Shown here: positions 8,203-17,251 of the stretch, piece by piece | Position numbering within the stretch: position 1 is the first letter of the stretch | How the letters are laid out: each line of letters begins with the position of its first letter | Source: Frondihabitans sp. Leaf304 | GTDB taxonomy: Bacteria; Actinomycetota; Actinomycetes; Actinomycetales; Microbacteriaceae | Length of the DNA: 64,000 bases | NCBI RefSeq assembly: GCF_001423105.1 | Contig: NZ_LMNV01000005.1 | Coordinates: 343,289-407,288, forward strand | Direction: 5' to 3' | Notes under the pieces: generated by a model | Seen by the model: the letters and a program-made list of their open reading frames with translations, nothing else | Database searches by the model: none | Told to the model about the DNA's origin: nothing | Position numbers and translations under genes: made by a program

Positions 8203-9570
8203 ATGAACCGCATCAGCCGCCGACTCCGCGCCATCGTCGACCGCGACCCCGAAGCCGGCCTCGGCCTCGTCGAGGTCATCATCGCGATGATGGTCTTCTC
8301 GATGATCGCCGTCGGCGTCGCCGCCACAATCACGAACTCGCTCCTCCTGACCCGCGACGGCCGCGCGCGCACCACCGCGGCCAACCTCATCGCGCAGGAT
8401 CTTGACCTGCAGCGCTCGATCACCGACGTCTTCTCTGTGCAGAGCAAGGCGTGGGACGCCACCGTCCAGGGCACGACCTACCACCTCACCCGCACCGTCG
8501 CGTGGAACAGCTCCTCGACCGCAACCAGCGCATGCGGCTCTGGAACCGGAACCCTCCAGTTCAAGACCGTTCGCGACAACGTGACCTGGGACGGGCAAAG
8601 AGGATCCGGCTCGGTCTCTTCGTCCACCGTCCTCGCCCCGAACAGCCGCATCAACGACCCGGCCCTGGGCACGATCATCGTCGCCGTCACCGGCGCGAAC
8701 GGTGCCGGCCTGCCCGGCGTTGCGGTGACGGTCGCTCCGACGTCGACCAACCCGAACGGCGCGGACACAGTTGCCGCGCCAGCGGCCACGGACGCCAACG
8801 GTTGCACCTACGCGCTCAAGGTCAAGCCCGGCAATTACAAGGTCGCGATCACGAAGACCAACGGCATCGATATCAACCAGGTCGTCAACCCATCGTTCAC
8901 GCCGGCCGTCGCCATCGCCGGGACGGCGACCACCGTCCCCTTCACCTACGACACAGCCGCGACCTTCAAGCTCAACTACGCCTCGAACTATTCCGGCAAT
9001 GCGGCGCTCCCGACGAATCTCGACCTCACCTTCAACTCGACCACCGGCGGCATCGACACCTTCCAGCCGGGCAGCACCAACCCGGTCACCCTCTTCCCTT
9101 TCTCGTCGTACACCTACGAGACCGGGGCGCTCGTGCCGAGCGGGCTCACCGATAAGGACAACAAGGCGATCGCATCCTGCCTCAACGTCGATCCGGCAAA
9201 CTGGACGACCAAGAACGCCTCGAACAAGGTCGGTGCGAGCTTCACTACGGGTGGGGCTCCGGGTGCACTGACCTCGCCGGTCAACATTCCCATGGGCGTC
9301 GTGAAGCTGCCGGACACCCTCGGGCTCACGGGCATCATCGCGACCTCGGTCAACTCGACGGCGAATGGCGACCCCGGTTGCCAGACCGGGGTCCAGTACA
9401 CCTTCAACGCAATCTCCGGTTCGCCCGTTCTCGCGCTTCCGTTCGGCACCTGGAAGTTCTCGACGCTCGGCGGTCTCCTCGGCATCACGCCCGGGTCGAA
9501 CGCCGTCCTGACCGGCGGGACCGTCAACGGCAGCACCGTCACACTCGATCCGAGAGGGGTGACCCCGTGA
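8203..9570 (+). CDS. Minor pilin (PilV-like) with a carboxypeptidase-regulatory-like domain
   Basis: A 455-aa protein that begins with a type IV prepilin signal: cleavage after G19 in EAGLGLVEVIIAMMVF with Glu at +5, then the hydrophobic helix. Around residues 160-240 the pattern GLPGVAVTVAP..TDANGCTYALKVKPGNYKV fits a carboxypeptidase-regulatory or Cna-B-type beta-sandwich; the rest is a Thr/Asn-rich beta-type exported region. It is much longer than a usual PilV (about 150-200 aa). AGGAGGTGA at 8188-8196 supports ATG 8203. The stop overlaps the next start. Likely a pilus-tip or priming subunit with adhesive function (inference). Confidence 0.82.
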   Translation: MNRISRRLRAIVDRDPEAGLGLVEVIIAMMVFSMIAVGVAATITNSLLLTRDGRARTTAANLIAQDLDLQRSITDVFSVQSKAWDATVQGTTYHLTRTVAWNSSSTATSACGSGTGTLQFKTVRDNVTWDGQRGSGSVSSSTVLAPNSRINDPALGTIIVAVTGANGAGLPGVAVTVAPTSTNPNGADTVAAPAATDANGCTYALKVKPGNYKVAITKTNGIDINQVVNPSFTPAVAIAGTATTVPFTYDTAATFKLNYASNYSGNAALPTNLDLTFNSTTGGIDTFQPGSTNPVTLFPFSSYTYETGALVPSGLTDKDNKAIASCLNVDPANWTTKNASNKVGASFTTGGAPGALTSPVNIPMGVVKLPDTLGLTGIIATSVNSTANGDPGCQTGVQYTFNAISGSPVLALPFGTWKFSTLGGLLGITPGSNAVLTGGTVNGSTVTLDPRGVTP

Positions 9571-10280
9571 TGCGGGCAATTCACCGCCGCCTCTCCGTCA
9601 TCGCGGACCGACGAACGTCGGAGCGAGGCCTCTCGCTCGCCGAGCTGCTCGTCTCGATGACGGTCTTCGGCTTCCTCCTCGCGATGACCGGCGGGTTCCT
9701 CGTCAACGCCAGCCGGGCCAACATTACGAACCGCACCGTCGACTCGACGAACCGCACCGCGGCCAACTCCATGGACGAGCTCACCCGCGTGCTGCGCGGC
9801 GCCTCCACCAACGCCGTGGTGAACCAGACGCTGTCCGACCCGGCGTTCACCCAAGCGAACGACAACGCGCTCACCGTCTACAGTTACGTCAACCTGACGT
9901 CGTCGACGCTCGCGCCCGTCCGGGTGCAGTTCTTCGTCGATGCGTCGAAAAATCTCGTCGAGTGGAAGTGGTCGGCCACGGCGTCCGGTGGCTACTTCAC
10001 GTTCCCGTCGGCGGCGACCTGTGCGACCTCCTGCACGAGCCGTATCCTCGGCACCCCCGTGGTCCTTCCTGCGGCCGGGGGCCCGAGCATCTTCACGTAT
10101 CTCGACTCGACCGGCGTGGCAATCTCCGCCGCCGCCGGCGTGCTGCCCTCGGCGCAGGTGGTCAATGTCGCCGCGGTTAAGATTTCGCTGCAGTTCGGCG
10201 CCACCTCGAGCGCCAACCAGTCGACGCTGCTGACCAACACGGTCGGCCTCCCTAACCTGAACGTCGCAAGGACGAACTGA
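9570..10280 (+). CDS. Minor pilin, PilW/PulJ-like
   Basis: A 236-aa prepilin-like protein. The prepilin peptidase site is after G20 in SERGLSLAELLVSMTV, with Glu at +5 and a hydrophobic helix to about residue 45. The C-terminal part has a Cys pair (TCATSCTS). Its ATG overlaps the previous stop by one base and its own stop overlaps the next start, so the three minor pilins are coupled. By analogy with PilVWX or GspIJK trios it would prime pilus assembly together with its neighbours. Confidence 0.85.
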   Translation: MRAIHRRLSVIADRRTSERGLSLAELLVSMTVFGFLLAMTGGFLVNASRANITNRTVDSTNRTAANSMDELTRVLRGASTNAVVNQTLSDPAFTQANDNALTVYSYVNLTSSTLAPVRVQFFVDASKNLVEWKWSATASGGYFTFPSAATCATSCTSRILGTPVVLPAAGGPSIFTYLDSTGVAISAAAGVLPSAQVVNVAAVKISLQFGATSSANQSTLLTNTVGLPNLNVARTN

Positions 10281-12127
10281 TGTTGAAGCTTCTCAGGGCA
10301 CGCATCGGTAGGCGCCTCCTCCGTGTCGTCGGCGCACGCGACGACGAGCGCGGGATGGCGTTAGCCACCGTCATCATCCTCGGCACCGTCCTCATGCTCA
10401 TGAGCGGCGCCATCGTCTCGGTCTCGGTCTCCGGCGCTCAGAAGTCCGTTTACGATGCGAACTGGAACGCCGCCGGCGCCGCCGCCTACGCGGGCGTCGA
10501 GGACTACCAGTCGAAATTGGCCAACGACAACGCCTATAGCCAGTACGGCGCGCTCGGCAACACGTTCAGCACGGGCAGCACGTTTACCGGCACGAACAAC
10601 AACCCGGCGTTCGGGCTCGGGGCGGACACCGGGACGGTGGCCACCGCCTGGGCGAAGGTCGACGCGTCCGACCCATCCTCGGGGACATACCGCTATCAGG
10701 TTGACAACTCGAGCTACTCCAGCAACGGCATCCTGCGTCTCCAGTCGACGGGCCGGGTCGGCAACGTCACGCGCACCGTGATCGCCAACCTGAAGCAGTC
10801 GGGCTTCCTGGACTTCCTCTACTTCACTGACTACGAGATCAGCGATCCTGCGCTGACCAGCGGCTGCACAGCCGCCTACGCCTGGGCGGTCGCCAACGGC
10901 CGCCCGAACTGCACGACGATCCAGTTCGGCGCCGCCGACGTCATCAACGGCCCGGCCCACAGCAACGACACCATGTACATCTGCGGCACGACTTTCGCGG
11001 ACTCTGTGACGACAGCGAACCCGATCGCTCCCCGGTACGCCACCCCGTCCGGTTGCGGAGCACCGAAGTTCGCTGTCACAGGCAGCCCGAAATACAAGCA
11101 GGTCGTCCAGATGCCGTCGACCATCGGATCCCTGATCCAGGAGACCCGCTCCGACCTCACCGCATCGACGGTGCCTCGCCCGGGATGCCTGTACACGGGG
11201 CCCACGACGATCAAGTTCACATCGGACGGCAAGATGACCGTCTACTCGCCGTGGACCATCGCGACGAACATCAAGGGCAACCCGGTCACCGACGGCAGCA
11301 CCCCGGCCGCCTGCGGAACACCCGGTTACTCGTCCAGTGGCAACACGCTCGGCAGCCCCGGCGGCCAGACGATGCCTGTGATCGACAGCAACCTCATCTA
11401 CGTCCAGAACGTTCCGCAGTCGGCCGGAAGCGGCGACCCGAACTACTGGAAGGGCAAGACTCCCAAGAACTACACCTGCACCGGTGCCGACGGTACGACG
11501 ACCGGCAATGGCGTCGGCTACCCGGCGGTCAACGAGACGGCGCCCTCCAGCTCCTCTTACAGCTGCACAAACGGCGACGCGTTCGTTCAGGGCACCATCA
11601 ACGGCAACGCGACCGTCGCAGCCAACAACTACCTCTACGTGGCCGGCGATATCCTCTACAGCGACCCATCCAGCGACATGCTGGGACTCATTGGCGAGAA
11701 CAACGTCATCGTCTACAACCCGATCGGCAACTACACGACGACGGCCGCCTGCCCCGGGCAGCCGACAAAAACCTGCTCGACGACCCATACCGCCGATCTC
11801 CTGGATCAGAGCAAGTCCGATAGGACTATCGACGCGGCCGTCATGAGCGTCCTCCACTCGTTCACCGTGCAGAACTACAGCGCTGACAGCGGTAACCCGA
11901 AGGGCAAGCTCAACGTGCTCGGGGCCATCGCGCAGAAATTCCGCGGCGCTGTGGCGACCACGTCAGGCGGAGCGATCGTCTCCGGCTACACGAAGAACTA
12001 CCTGTACGACCAGCGGATGGCTTACCAAGCCCCGCCGAAGTTCCTCTCGCCGGTCTCGACCACGTACGGCATCACCCAGGTCACGGAGTCCAAGACAGCG
12101 ATCTCGGCGACAGGAGCGAACCTGTGA
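10280..12127 (+). CDS. Large PilX-like minor pilin / pilus tip protein
   Basis: A 615-aa protein with a basic N-terminus, then GMALATVIILGTVLMLMSG from G25. This resembles the PilX_N segment, with Thr and not Glu at +5 after the putative cleavage site, as in several PilX/GspK proteins. The remainder is a large extracytoplasmic domain rich in Ser, Thr, Gly, Asn and Tyr with several Cys. Typical PilX is about 200 aa, so this one carries some 400 extra residues. It is the third gene of the coupled minor pilin trio and overlaps pilD by four bases. A tip adhesin role is inference from size and position. Confidence 0.75.
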   Translation: MLKLLRARIGRRLLRVVGARDDERGMALATVIILGTVLMLMSGAIVSVSVSGAQKSVYDANWNAAGAAAYAGVEDYQSKLANDNAYSQYGALGNTFSTGSTFTGTNNNPAFGLGADTGTVATAWAKVDASDPSSGTYRYQVDNSSYSSNGILRLQSTGRVGNVTRTVIANLKQSGFLDFLYFTDYEISDPALTSGCTAAYAWAVANGRPNCTTIQFGAADVINGPAHSNDTMYICGTTFADSVTTANPIAPRYATPSGCGAPKFAVTGSPKYKQVVQMPSTIGSLIQETRSDLTASTVPRPGCLYTGPTTIKFTSDGKMTVYSPWTIATNIKGNPVTDGSTPAACGTPGYSSSGNTLGSPGGQTMPVIDSNLIYVQNVPQSAGSGDPNYWKGKTPKNYTCTGADGTTTGNGVGYPAVNETAPSSSSYSCTNGDAFVQGTINGNATVAANNYLYVAGDILYSDPSSDMLGLIGENNVIVYNPIGNYTTTAACPGQPTKTCSTTHTADLLDQSKSDRTIDAAVMSVLHSFTVQNYSADSGNPKGKLNVLGAIAQKFRGAVATTSGGAIVSGYTKNYLYDQRMAYQAPPKFLSPVSTTYGITQVTESKTAISATGANL

Positions 12128-12954
12128 TCGTCGCGCTCCCCGTCCTCGCTGCCGTCTTCGGCCTCGTGATCGGCTCCTTCCTCAATGTCGTTGTCTACCG
12201 CGTACCGGCCGGCATGTCCGTCTCGCACCCGGCGAGCGCGTGCCCGACCTGCCATTCCGAGATCCGTCCGTTCGATAACGTGCCCATCCTCAGCTGGCTC
12301 GTCCTGCGTGGGCGCTGCCGCGACTGCCGCACCCCCATCTCCGCTCGTTACCCGCTCGTGGAATTCGCCACCGGCGTCTTCTTCGTCGTGGTGGCCATCC
12401 GGTTCTGGCCGGTGGGCGGGGAATCGCTCGGATCAGGACCGTTCATCGCCCGGATCCTTCTCATCGCCGCCTTCCTGTACCTCGCGGCCGTCAGCATGGC
12501 GCTCGGGATCATCGACGGCGAACACCACCGGCTGCCCGATCGGATCGTCTACCCGTCGTACGCGGTCGGTGCCACGCTCCTGGCAGCCTCATCGCTGCTT
12601 TCCGGCAGCTGGGGTGACCTCGGCCGCGCCGGTCTCGGTCTCGTGATCCTCGGATCCTTCTACTTCATCGCCGCCTTCCTCTACCCGGCAGGCATGGGTT
12701 TCGGCGACGTGAAGCTCGCAGGCCTCCTTGGCCTCTATCTGGGATACCTCGGGTGGGGCCCTCTCATCGTGGGAGGCTTCTCGGCCTTCCTCTTCGGTGG
12801 AGTGTTCTCCATCGTGTTGATCGCCCTCAAGCGCATGGGGAGGAAGGGCGGGATCCCCTTCGGTCCCTGGATGCTCGTCGGCGCGTGGTTCGGCGTCTTC
12901 GCCGGTCCAGCCGTCTGGAACGGCTACCTCGCACTGCTCGGTCTGGCCTCGTGA
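12124..12954 (+). CDS. pilD: Prepilin peptidase / N-methyltransferase PilD
   Basis: A 276-aa polytopic A24-family aspartic peptidase that cleaves the leaders of the six prepilin-like proteins upstream and methylates the new N-terminus. The N-terminal cytosolic domain has the zinc-binding C40-x2-C43 and C65-x2-C68 pairs. The catalytic aspartates are D131 in GIIDGEHH and D195 in GMGFGDVK. Multiple membrane segments follow. The GTG start lies inside the end of the previous gene, so translation is coupled. Confidence 0.95.
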   Translation: MIVALPVLAAVFGLVIGSFLNVVVYRVPAGMSVSHPASACPTCHSEIRPFDNVPILSWLVLRGRCRDCRTPISARYPLVEFATGVFFVVVAIRFWPVGGESLGSGPFIARILLIAAFLYLAAVSMALGIIDGEHHRLPDRIVYPSYAVGATLLAASSLLSGSWGDLGRAGLGLVILGSFYFIAAFLYPAGMGFGDVKLAGLLGLYLGYLGWGPLIVGGFSAFLFGGVFSIVLIALKRMGRKGGIPFGPWMLVGAWFGVFAGPAVWNGYLALLGLAS

Positions 12955-13000
12955 TGTCCACGGCATCGCCCGACCCCCGCCTTTCGTCCTTGGAGAACCA

Positions 13001-14050
13001 ATGAGTAAGTCCATCGTCGGCGTCGACATCGGCGCAGCCTCGCTGCGCGCGGTGGAGATCGCCAACCCGACCTCGGCCAGGCCCACACTCGTGCGCTTCG
13101 GCGAGGTACCGCTGCCGGCCGGTTCAGTGAGCCGCGGAGAGGTCATCGAGCCGCAGACCGTCGCCCAGAGTATGAGGGCGCTCTGGTCGCAGGCAGGCTT
13201 CAAGAGCAAGCAGGTGGTCTTGGGGATGGGCAATCAGCGGGTTCTCGCGCGCGATCTCACAGTCGCCAAGGCCTCCAAGGCCCGTATCCAGGAGGCTCTG
13301 CCTTTTCAAGTGCAGGACATGCTTCCGATTCCGGTTGCTGATGCGCTCCTGGACTTCTACCCGGTGTCGGAGGGCATCGGGGAGCACGGCCCGGTCATCA
13401 ACGGCCTGCTCATCGCCGCCGTCAAAGACGCTGTGCTCGGCAACGTCCGTGCTTCGAAGCTCGCCGGTCTCCATGCTGTCGGGGTCGACCTCATCCCCTT
13501 CGCCGTGTCGCGCCTGCTCGTCAACCGTGCTCGCCTGACGGGCACTGTCGCGCTGATCGACATCGGCGCCTCGACCACCTCGGTGGTACTCGTCTCCGAC
13601 GGCGTCCCCCAGTTCGTCCGCCTCATCCCGTCGGGCGGTGACGACATCACCAACGATCTCGCCTCGCGCCTCGAGATTCCGCGCGAACTGGCCGAAGGGG
13701 CCAAGCGCACGCTGGGTCTCGTGTCGAGCTCGGCCACCAAAGAGGACAAGACCGCATCCGCCGTCATCTTCGAGACGGTCAACGAACTGTTGGGAAGCCT
13801 CCGCAACACCGTGAGCTACTACGCCAACACGCGGCCGACCGAGCACGTCACTCACATCGTCCTGTCCGGAGGTGGCGCTCAATTGAGAGGCCTTCCCGAG
13901 GCCCTCGCCGAGGTGACCAGAATCCCCGTCGTGGCCGCCGACCCCCTCCAGGGGGTCTCCTTCGCGCGCTCGGCGTCCGAGGCCGATGTCCGGTCGAATG
14001 TCACGTCGTTGACCGTCGCCCTCGGACTCGCTCTGGGGAGCGCAGCATGA
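13001..14050 (+). CDS. pilM: Pilus assembly actin-like ATPase PilM
   Basis: A 349-aa cytoplasmic protein of the FtsA/PilM fold. Nucleotide-binding motifs are GVDIGAASLRAVEIA at the start, IDIGASTTSVVLV in the middle and LSGGGAQLRGLPE near the end. PilM binds the cytoplasmic N-terminus of PilN and links the PilNO frame to the motor. ATG 13001 follows GGAGAACCA. Its last four bases overlap pilN. Confidence 0.93.
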   Translation: MSKSIVGVDIGAASLRAVEIANPTSARPTLVRFGEVPLPAGSVSRGEVIEPQTVAQSMRALWSQAGFKSKQVVLGMGNQRVLARDLTVAKASKARIQEALPFQVQDMLPIPVADALLDFYPVSEGIGEHGPVINGLLIAAVKDAVLGNVRASKLAGLHAVGVDLIPFAVSRLLVNRARLTGTVALIDIGASTTSVVLVSDGVPQFVRLIPSGGDDITNDLASRLEIPRELAEGAKRTLGLVSSSATKEDKTASAVIFETVNELLGSLRNTVSYYANTRPTEHVTHIVLSGGGAQLRGLPEALAEVTRIPVVAADPLQGVSFARSASEADVRSNVTSLTVALGLALGSAA

Positions 14051-14922
14051 AGTTCTATCTGACCAAGCAGGCGCAGCTCGCTGCTGAAGGTCGCGGTCCG
14101 GCTTCAGCCAAGGCGGCGAAGAGCCCCAAAGCGACAAAAGGCACCAAGGCGCCGAAGGGCACCCGCCGATCGACCGCAGACGTTCCTCTCGTGCCGGCAC
14201 CGCCCGCGGCGGCGGCGAGCCTGGTGGCAGCGCCCCAGACCGCTGGAGAGGCATCCCCGCCGAAGCAGCCCAAACCAAATCGCGGGATCATCGCAATCGG
14301 CGGGCTTCCACGAGTCGATCTCCTGCCGCCCGAGGTTCGTGCCGAGCGTCGCGCCGCCGTTCATGTGCGTCGCGCCTGGACAGCCGTTGCAGGCCTGGCC
14401 ATCCTCGTCGTAGTTGCGGGCGGAACCGCCGCCCTCTACGCCCAGGGGAGCGAGGCGACTCTCGCCTCGGCCCAGAACCAGACGTCCTTCCTGGCGTCGC
14501 AGACGATGAAGTACTCGGCGGTCAAGACCACTCAGGGGCAGGTCGACCTCATCGATGCAGCGCGCAAGGTCGGCGGTTCGACCGACATCAACTGGCCGGC
14601 GTACCTCGCCAAGGTGCAGGCGACCCTCCCGAGCGGCATGACTCTAGCTACTGTCACGATCGATTCGGCGTCGCCAGTCGCGTCCTACGCGCAGGCGACC
14701 ACACCTCTCGAGGGGCAGCGTGTCGCCACGTTGACCTTCTCCGCGACGAGCACGTCGCTCCCGTCCGTTCCCACCTGGCTGACCAAGCTGGCGACTCTGC
14801 CCGGCTACACGGACGCCCAGGCGGGAACGATCCAGCTGCAGACCGGTGTCTATACGGCAGGCGTAGTCGTCCACATCGACGAGAAGGCCTTCTCGGACGC
14901 CTACACGAAGGAAGGTAAGTGA
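14047..14922 (+). CDS. pilN: Pilus assembly protein PilN-like
   Basis: A 291-aa bitopic membrane protein. The first 110 residues are cytoplasmic and Ala/Lys/Pro-rich, longer than the short PilN tail of Gram-negatives. They contain GGLPRVDLLPPEVRAERR, which matches the conserved (I/L)NLLP PilM-binding motif region. One membrane helix at about 112-135 is followed by a coiled and globular extracytoplasmic domain. Position between pilM and pilO with overlaps on both sides supports the call more than sequence identity does. Confidence 0.85.
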   Translation: MKFYLTKQAQLAAEGRGPASAKAAKSPKATKGTKAPKGTRRSTADVPLVPAPPAAAASLVAAPQTAGEASPPKQPKPNRGIIAIGGLPRVDLLPPEVRAERRAAVHVRRAWTAVAGLAILVVVAGGTAALYAQGSEATLASAQNQTSFLASQTMKYSAVKTTQGQVDLIDAARKVGGSTDINWPAYLAKVQATLPSGMTLATVTIDSASPVASYAQATTPLEGQRVATLTFSATSTSLPSVPTWLTKLATLPGYTDAQAGTIQLQTGVYTAGVVVHIDEKAFSDAYTKEGK

Positions 14923-15722
14923 CCGTGGATCGCAATCGCCTCATGATGATCGCCGCAGTTGTCGCCGCGATCGTGGTCGTCGCGGGAGGCTTCCTCCTCG
15001 GAGTCAAGCCCCAACTCGATGCCGCCAGTACGGCTCGCGCCACCGAGGATTCGGTGACGGCCCAGAACGCTCAGCTTCAGACCAGCCTGACTTCGCTCAA
15101 AAAGCAGTACGACTCTCTCGACGACCTCAAGAGCGAACTGGCCGACCTCAAGCAGTCCGTTCCCGCCGACGTCGAGACGGGCTCGCTCATCACCGAGCTG
15201 AACGGCGTCGCCAAGTCGTCCCAGGCAACGCTGAGCAATATCCAGTTCGGGTCCGCCTCGGCCTACGTGGCGCCGGTGGCCGCAGCCGCGCCCGCTGCCG
15301 CGGCATCCACTGGTACCAGCGAGGCGACGGCGACACCGTCCCCGAGCGCATCCGCGACACCCTCCGCACCCATCGCGACGACCGATTCGCTGATCACCCC
15401 GTCGAACTTCACGACGATCCCGTTGACGGTGTCTGTGCAGGGGACCTATGCCCAGGCCCTGGCGTTTCTCCAGGGTATGCGCGACGGAGATCGGCTGTTC
15501 CTGGTGACCAACATCACCAGCGCGGCGGGATCTTCGGACACCGGCGGGGAGTCGACGACTGATTCCGTCAATGCGACCGACACGATCAACTGGACTTTCG
15601 GCGGCCTGGTCTACGCCCTCGCCGACGCCAACTCCGTCCAAGAGACGCAGCAGTCCACCACCTCCACCGCGGCCGACGCGGCCTCAGCCAGCTCCTCCAC
15701 CGACACCGCCGCCGGCAAGTAG
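14919..15722 (+). CDS. pilO: Pilus assembly protein PilO-like
   Basis: A 267-aa bitopic protein. A short basic N-terminus and one membrane helix (about 8-28) are followed by a predicted coiled coil (SVTAQNAQLQTSLTSLKKQY to about residue 85) and a ferredoxin-like extracytoplasmic domain. An Ala/Ser/Thr/Pro-rich linker lies near 105-145 and a Ser/Thr/Ala tail ends the protein. PilO forms the alignment frame with PilN. The GTG start overlaps the pilN stop; GTG 14925 is an alternative. It closes the pilus locus, followed by a strong terminator. No pilP or pilQ follows, as expected for a monoderm. Confidence 0.82.
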   Translation: MTVDRNRLMMIAAVVAAIVVVAGGFLLGVKPQLDAASTARATEDSVTAQNAQLQTSLTSLKKQYDSLDDLKSELADLKQSVPADVETGSLITELNGVAKSSQATLSNIQFGSASAYVAPVAAAAPAAAASTGTSEATATPSPSASATPSAPIATTDSLITPSNFTTIPLTVSVQGTYAQALAFLQGMRDGDRLFLVTNITSAAGSSDTGGESTTDSVNATDTINWTFGGLVYALADANSVQETQQSTTSTAADAASASSSTDTAAGK

Positions 15723-15733
15723 GGGCACAAGCC

Positions 15734-15780
15734 GCCACGGGTCGGTCGGAGGTCCCGATCGACCGACCCGTGGCATTTCT
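15734..15780 (+). terminator. Terminator of the pilus locus
   Basis: GCCACGGGTCGGTCG (15734-15748) pairs perfectly with CGACCGACCCGTGGC (15760-15774), followed by ATTTCT. A 15-bp stem with an 11-nt loop. Confidence 0.85.
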
Positions 15781-15904
15781 CTGCCGCCGTTGCGCGTGAG
15801 TGTCCCCGATCTGCTGGTGGCGCAGCCCGAACATCAGCACATCCTGGACGATCACCGTCCCCGGCGACCAGGCGACCCGCCCCACCCCCGCGTACCCTGA
15901 CCTC

Positions 15905-16357
15905 ATGTCCCGCGGCCTCCTCGCCTTCGTGGCCACGGTCACGCACCTGGCGCTCGTCGTCCTCACCGCCGGTCTGATCTTCTACGTCACCGGCCGCGAC
16001 CTCATCGTCGAATCCGATGCGGGCACGACGCTCGGGCCAACCATGGTGCTCGCCTCGATGGCGACCGTCTTCTTCGTGCTGGCGCGGAGCTTCGGGGTCG
16101 CCGAGCGTGAGCCCGAAAGGCGACAGCCCAAGATCCTCGCTTCCGCACTGATCACACTGGCCACCAGCTACGTCGCCATGCTCGCCGTCGGGGCGGTGCT
16201 CTACTCGCTGAGGCGCAGCGAAGCGGTCTGGCTCGTGCTGTTCACCGGCCGGTATGCCCTGTCGACCTTCGTCATCGCGACCACCGTCTGGGCGGCGATC
16301 GTGGTCGCCGGAACCCTGCTCCTCGACCGGGCCGAACGCCATCGCGAGGGTCGCTGA
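15905..16357 (+). CDS. Small four-helix integral membrane protein, unknown function
   Basis: A 150-aa protein with four hydrophobic segments (about residues 5-27, 40-60, 78-100 and 115-140) and short loops. I do not recognise a family. A TACCCT box at 15893-15898 lies 6 nt before ATG 15905, which suggests a leaderless transcript starting at this ATG. The open frame upstream is rejected because it has no ribosome site and would read through the promoter. It stands alone after the pilus terminator. Confidence 0.7.
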   Translation: MSRGLLAFVATVTHLALVVLTAGLIFYVTGRDLIVESDAGTTLGPTMVLASMATVFFVLARSFGVAEREPERRQPKILASALITLATSYVAMLAVGAVLYSLRRSEAVWLVLFTGRYALSTFVIATTVWAAIVVAGTLLLDRAERHREGR

Positions 16358-16388
16358 GATACACGTCGAAACACCCTCTCTCGGGGTG

Positions 16389-16418
16389 TCGAAACCGCGC
16401 TGCGAGCGTGCCTACAAT
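16389..16418 (+). promoter_or_regulatory. Candidate promoter for the CBU_0592-like gene
   Basis: TCGAAA (16389-16394), 18 nt, then TACAAT (16413-16418), a good -10. The gene starts at 16512 with AAGGAG upstream. Confidence 0.45.
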
Positions 16419-16511
16419 TGGTCGCTCGGCTCTCGTCCGGGCACCTTCCCCCGAGGCGCCAGAGATCTCCTGGCTGCTTCGTCGCGCTCGCACGACAAGG
16501 AGTATCTGAGC

Positions 16512-16982
16512 GTGTTTCTCTCCATCCTGGGCTGGGTCGGCGCTGCCGTCATCCTCAGCGGCTACGGCCTCTTCTCACTCGGACGACTGTCGAACGGGCC
16601 GGTGTATCAGCTCAGCAATCTGGTCGGAGCCCTGTTCATCTCCCTCAACGTCGCAGCCCACGGCGCCTGGCCTTCCGCGGTCGTGAACGGCGTGTGGGCG
16701 ATCATCGCCGCCGTCGTCCTCACGCGCATGCTGCGTGCCCGTGCCGCAGCCCGTCGGGCCGCTGAAGCCGCCGGCCTCGAAGAGACAGAGCGCAGGATCC
16801 GCGCCGACGAACTCCAGCACGTCGCCGCCCCGACCCTCGCCGACTCCGTCCCCGTCGTCACCGCGGCTCTCGCCATCGTGGCGCTCGCCGCCGTTCAGCA
16901 CGAGGTCGATGCTCGTGCGACCGAGGCCCGTCAGGCCGAGGCGCAGCACGGGTTCGCCGGCAGCGCAGCTGAGCCCGTTTGA
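16512..16982 (+). CDS. CBU_0592-type small membrane protein
   Basis: A 156-aa protein. The first 80 residues match the two-helix CBU_0592-like domain (LGWVGAAVILSGYGLFSLGR and then a QLSNLVGALFISLNVAAHGA segment), which is of unknown function. A charged stretch with an Ala/Arg/Glu-rich helix follows, and a third hydrophobic segment lies near residue 122. AAGGAG at 16497-16502 supports GTG 16512. The stop overlaps the -35 of the rpsL promoter. Confidence 0.75.
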   Translation: MFLSILGWVGAAVILSGYGLFSLGRLSNGPVYQLSNLVGALFISLNVAAHGAWPSAVVNGVWAIIAAVVLTRMLRARAAARRAAEAAGLEETERRIRADELQHVAAPTLADSVPVVTAALAIVALAAVQHEVDARATEARQAEAQHGFAGSAAEPV

Positions 16983-17007
16983 TCTTGCCCTGGCGACGGG
17001 ATAGTCT
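16979..17007 (+). promoter_or_regulatory. str operon promoter (rpsL-rpsG)
   Basis: TTGATC (16979-16984), 17 nt, TAGTCT (17002-17007). About 240 nt of leader separate it from rpsL. The -35 overlaps the stop codon of the previous gene. Confidence 0.65.
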
Positions 17008-17251
17008 TGCTCGGGTGTGCGCTTAGCGGCGCGCCCGTTTAACCGTCTCTTCGGAGTGGCGAACTTCTCGCCGAACCGATCGGGCCCCACCGTGTGTCAT
17101 AGGTGCTGTGCACTCATAGTGCGCTGGTTGGGGGAGACGCGCGACGACCACTCTTCGTTATTTCGAAGTGTGACTGTCGTGCTCCAGAGATGAGGAAGCC
17201 GTCCGACCGGGCCGGCCAGAACACCGAGAAGTACCAAGTCAAGGAGAACCA

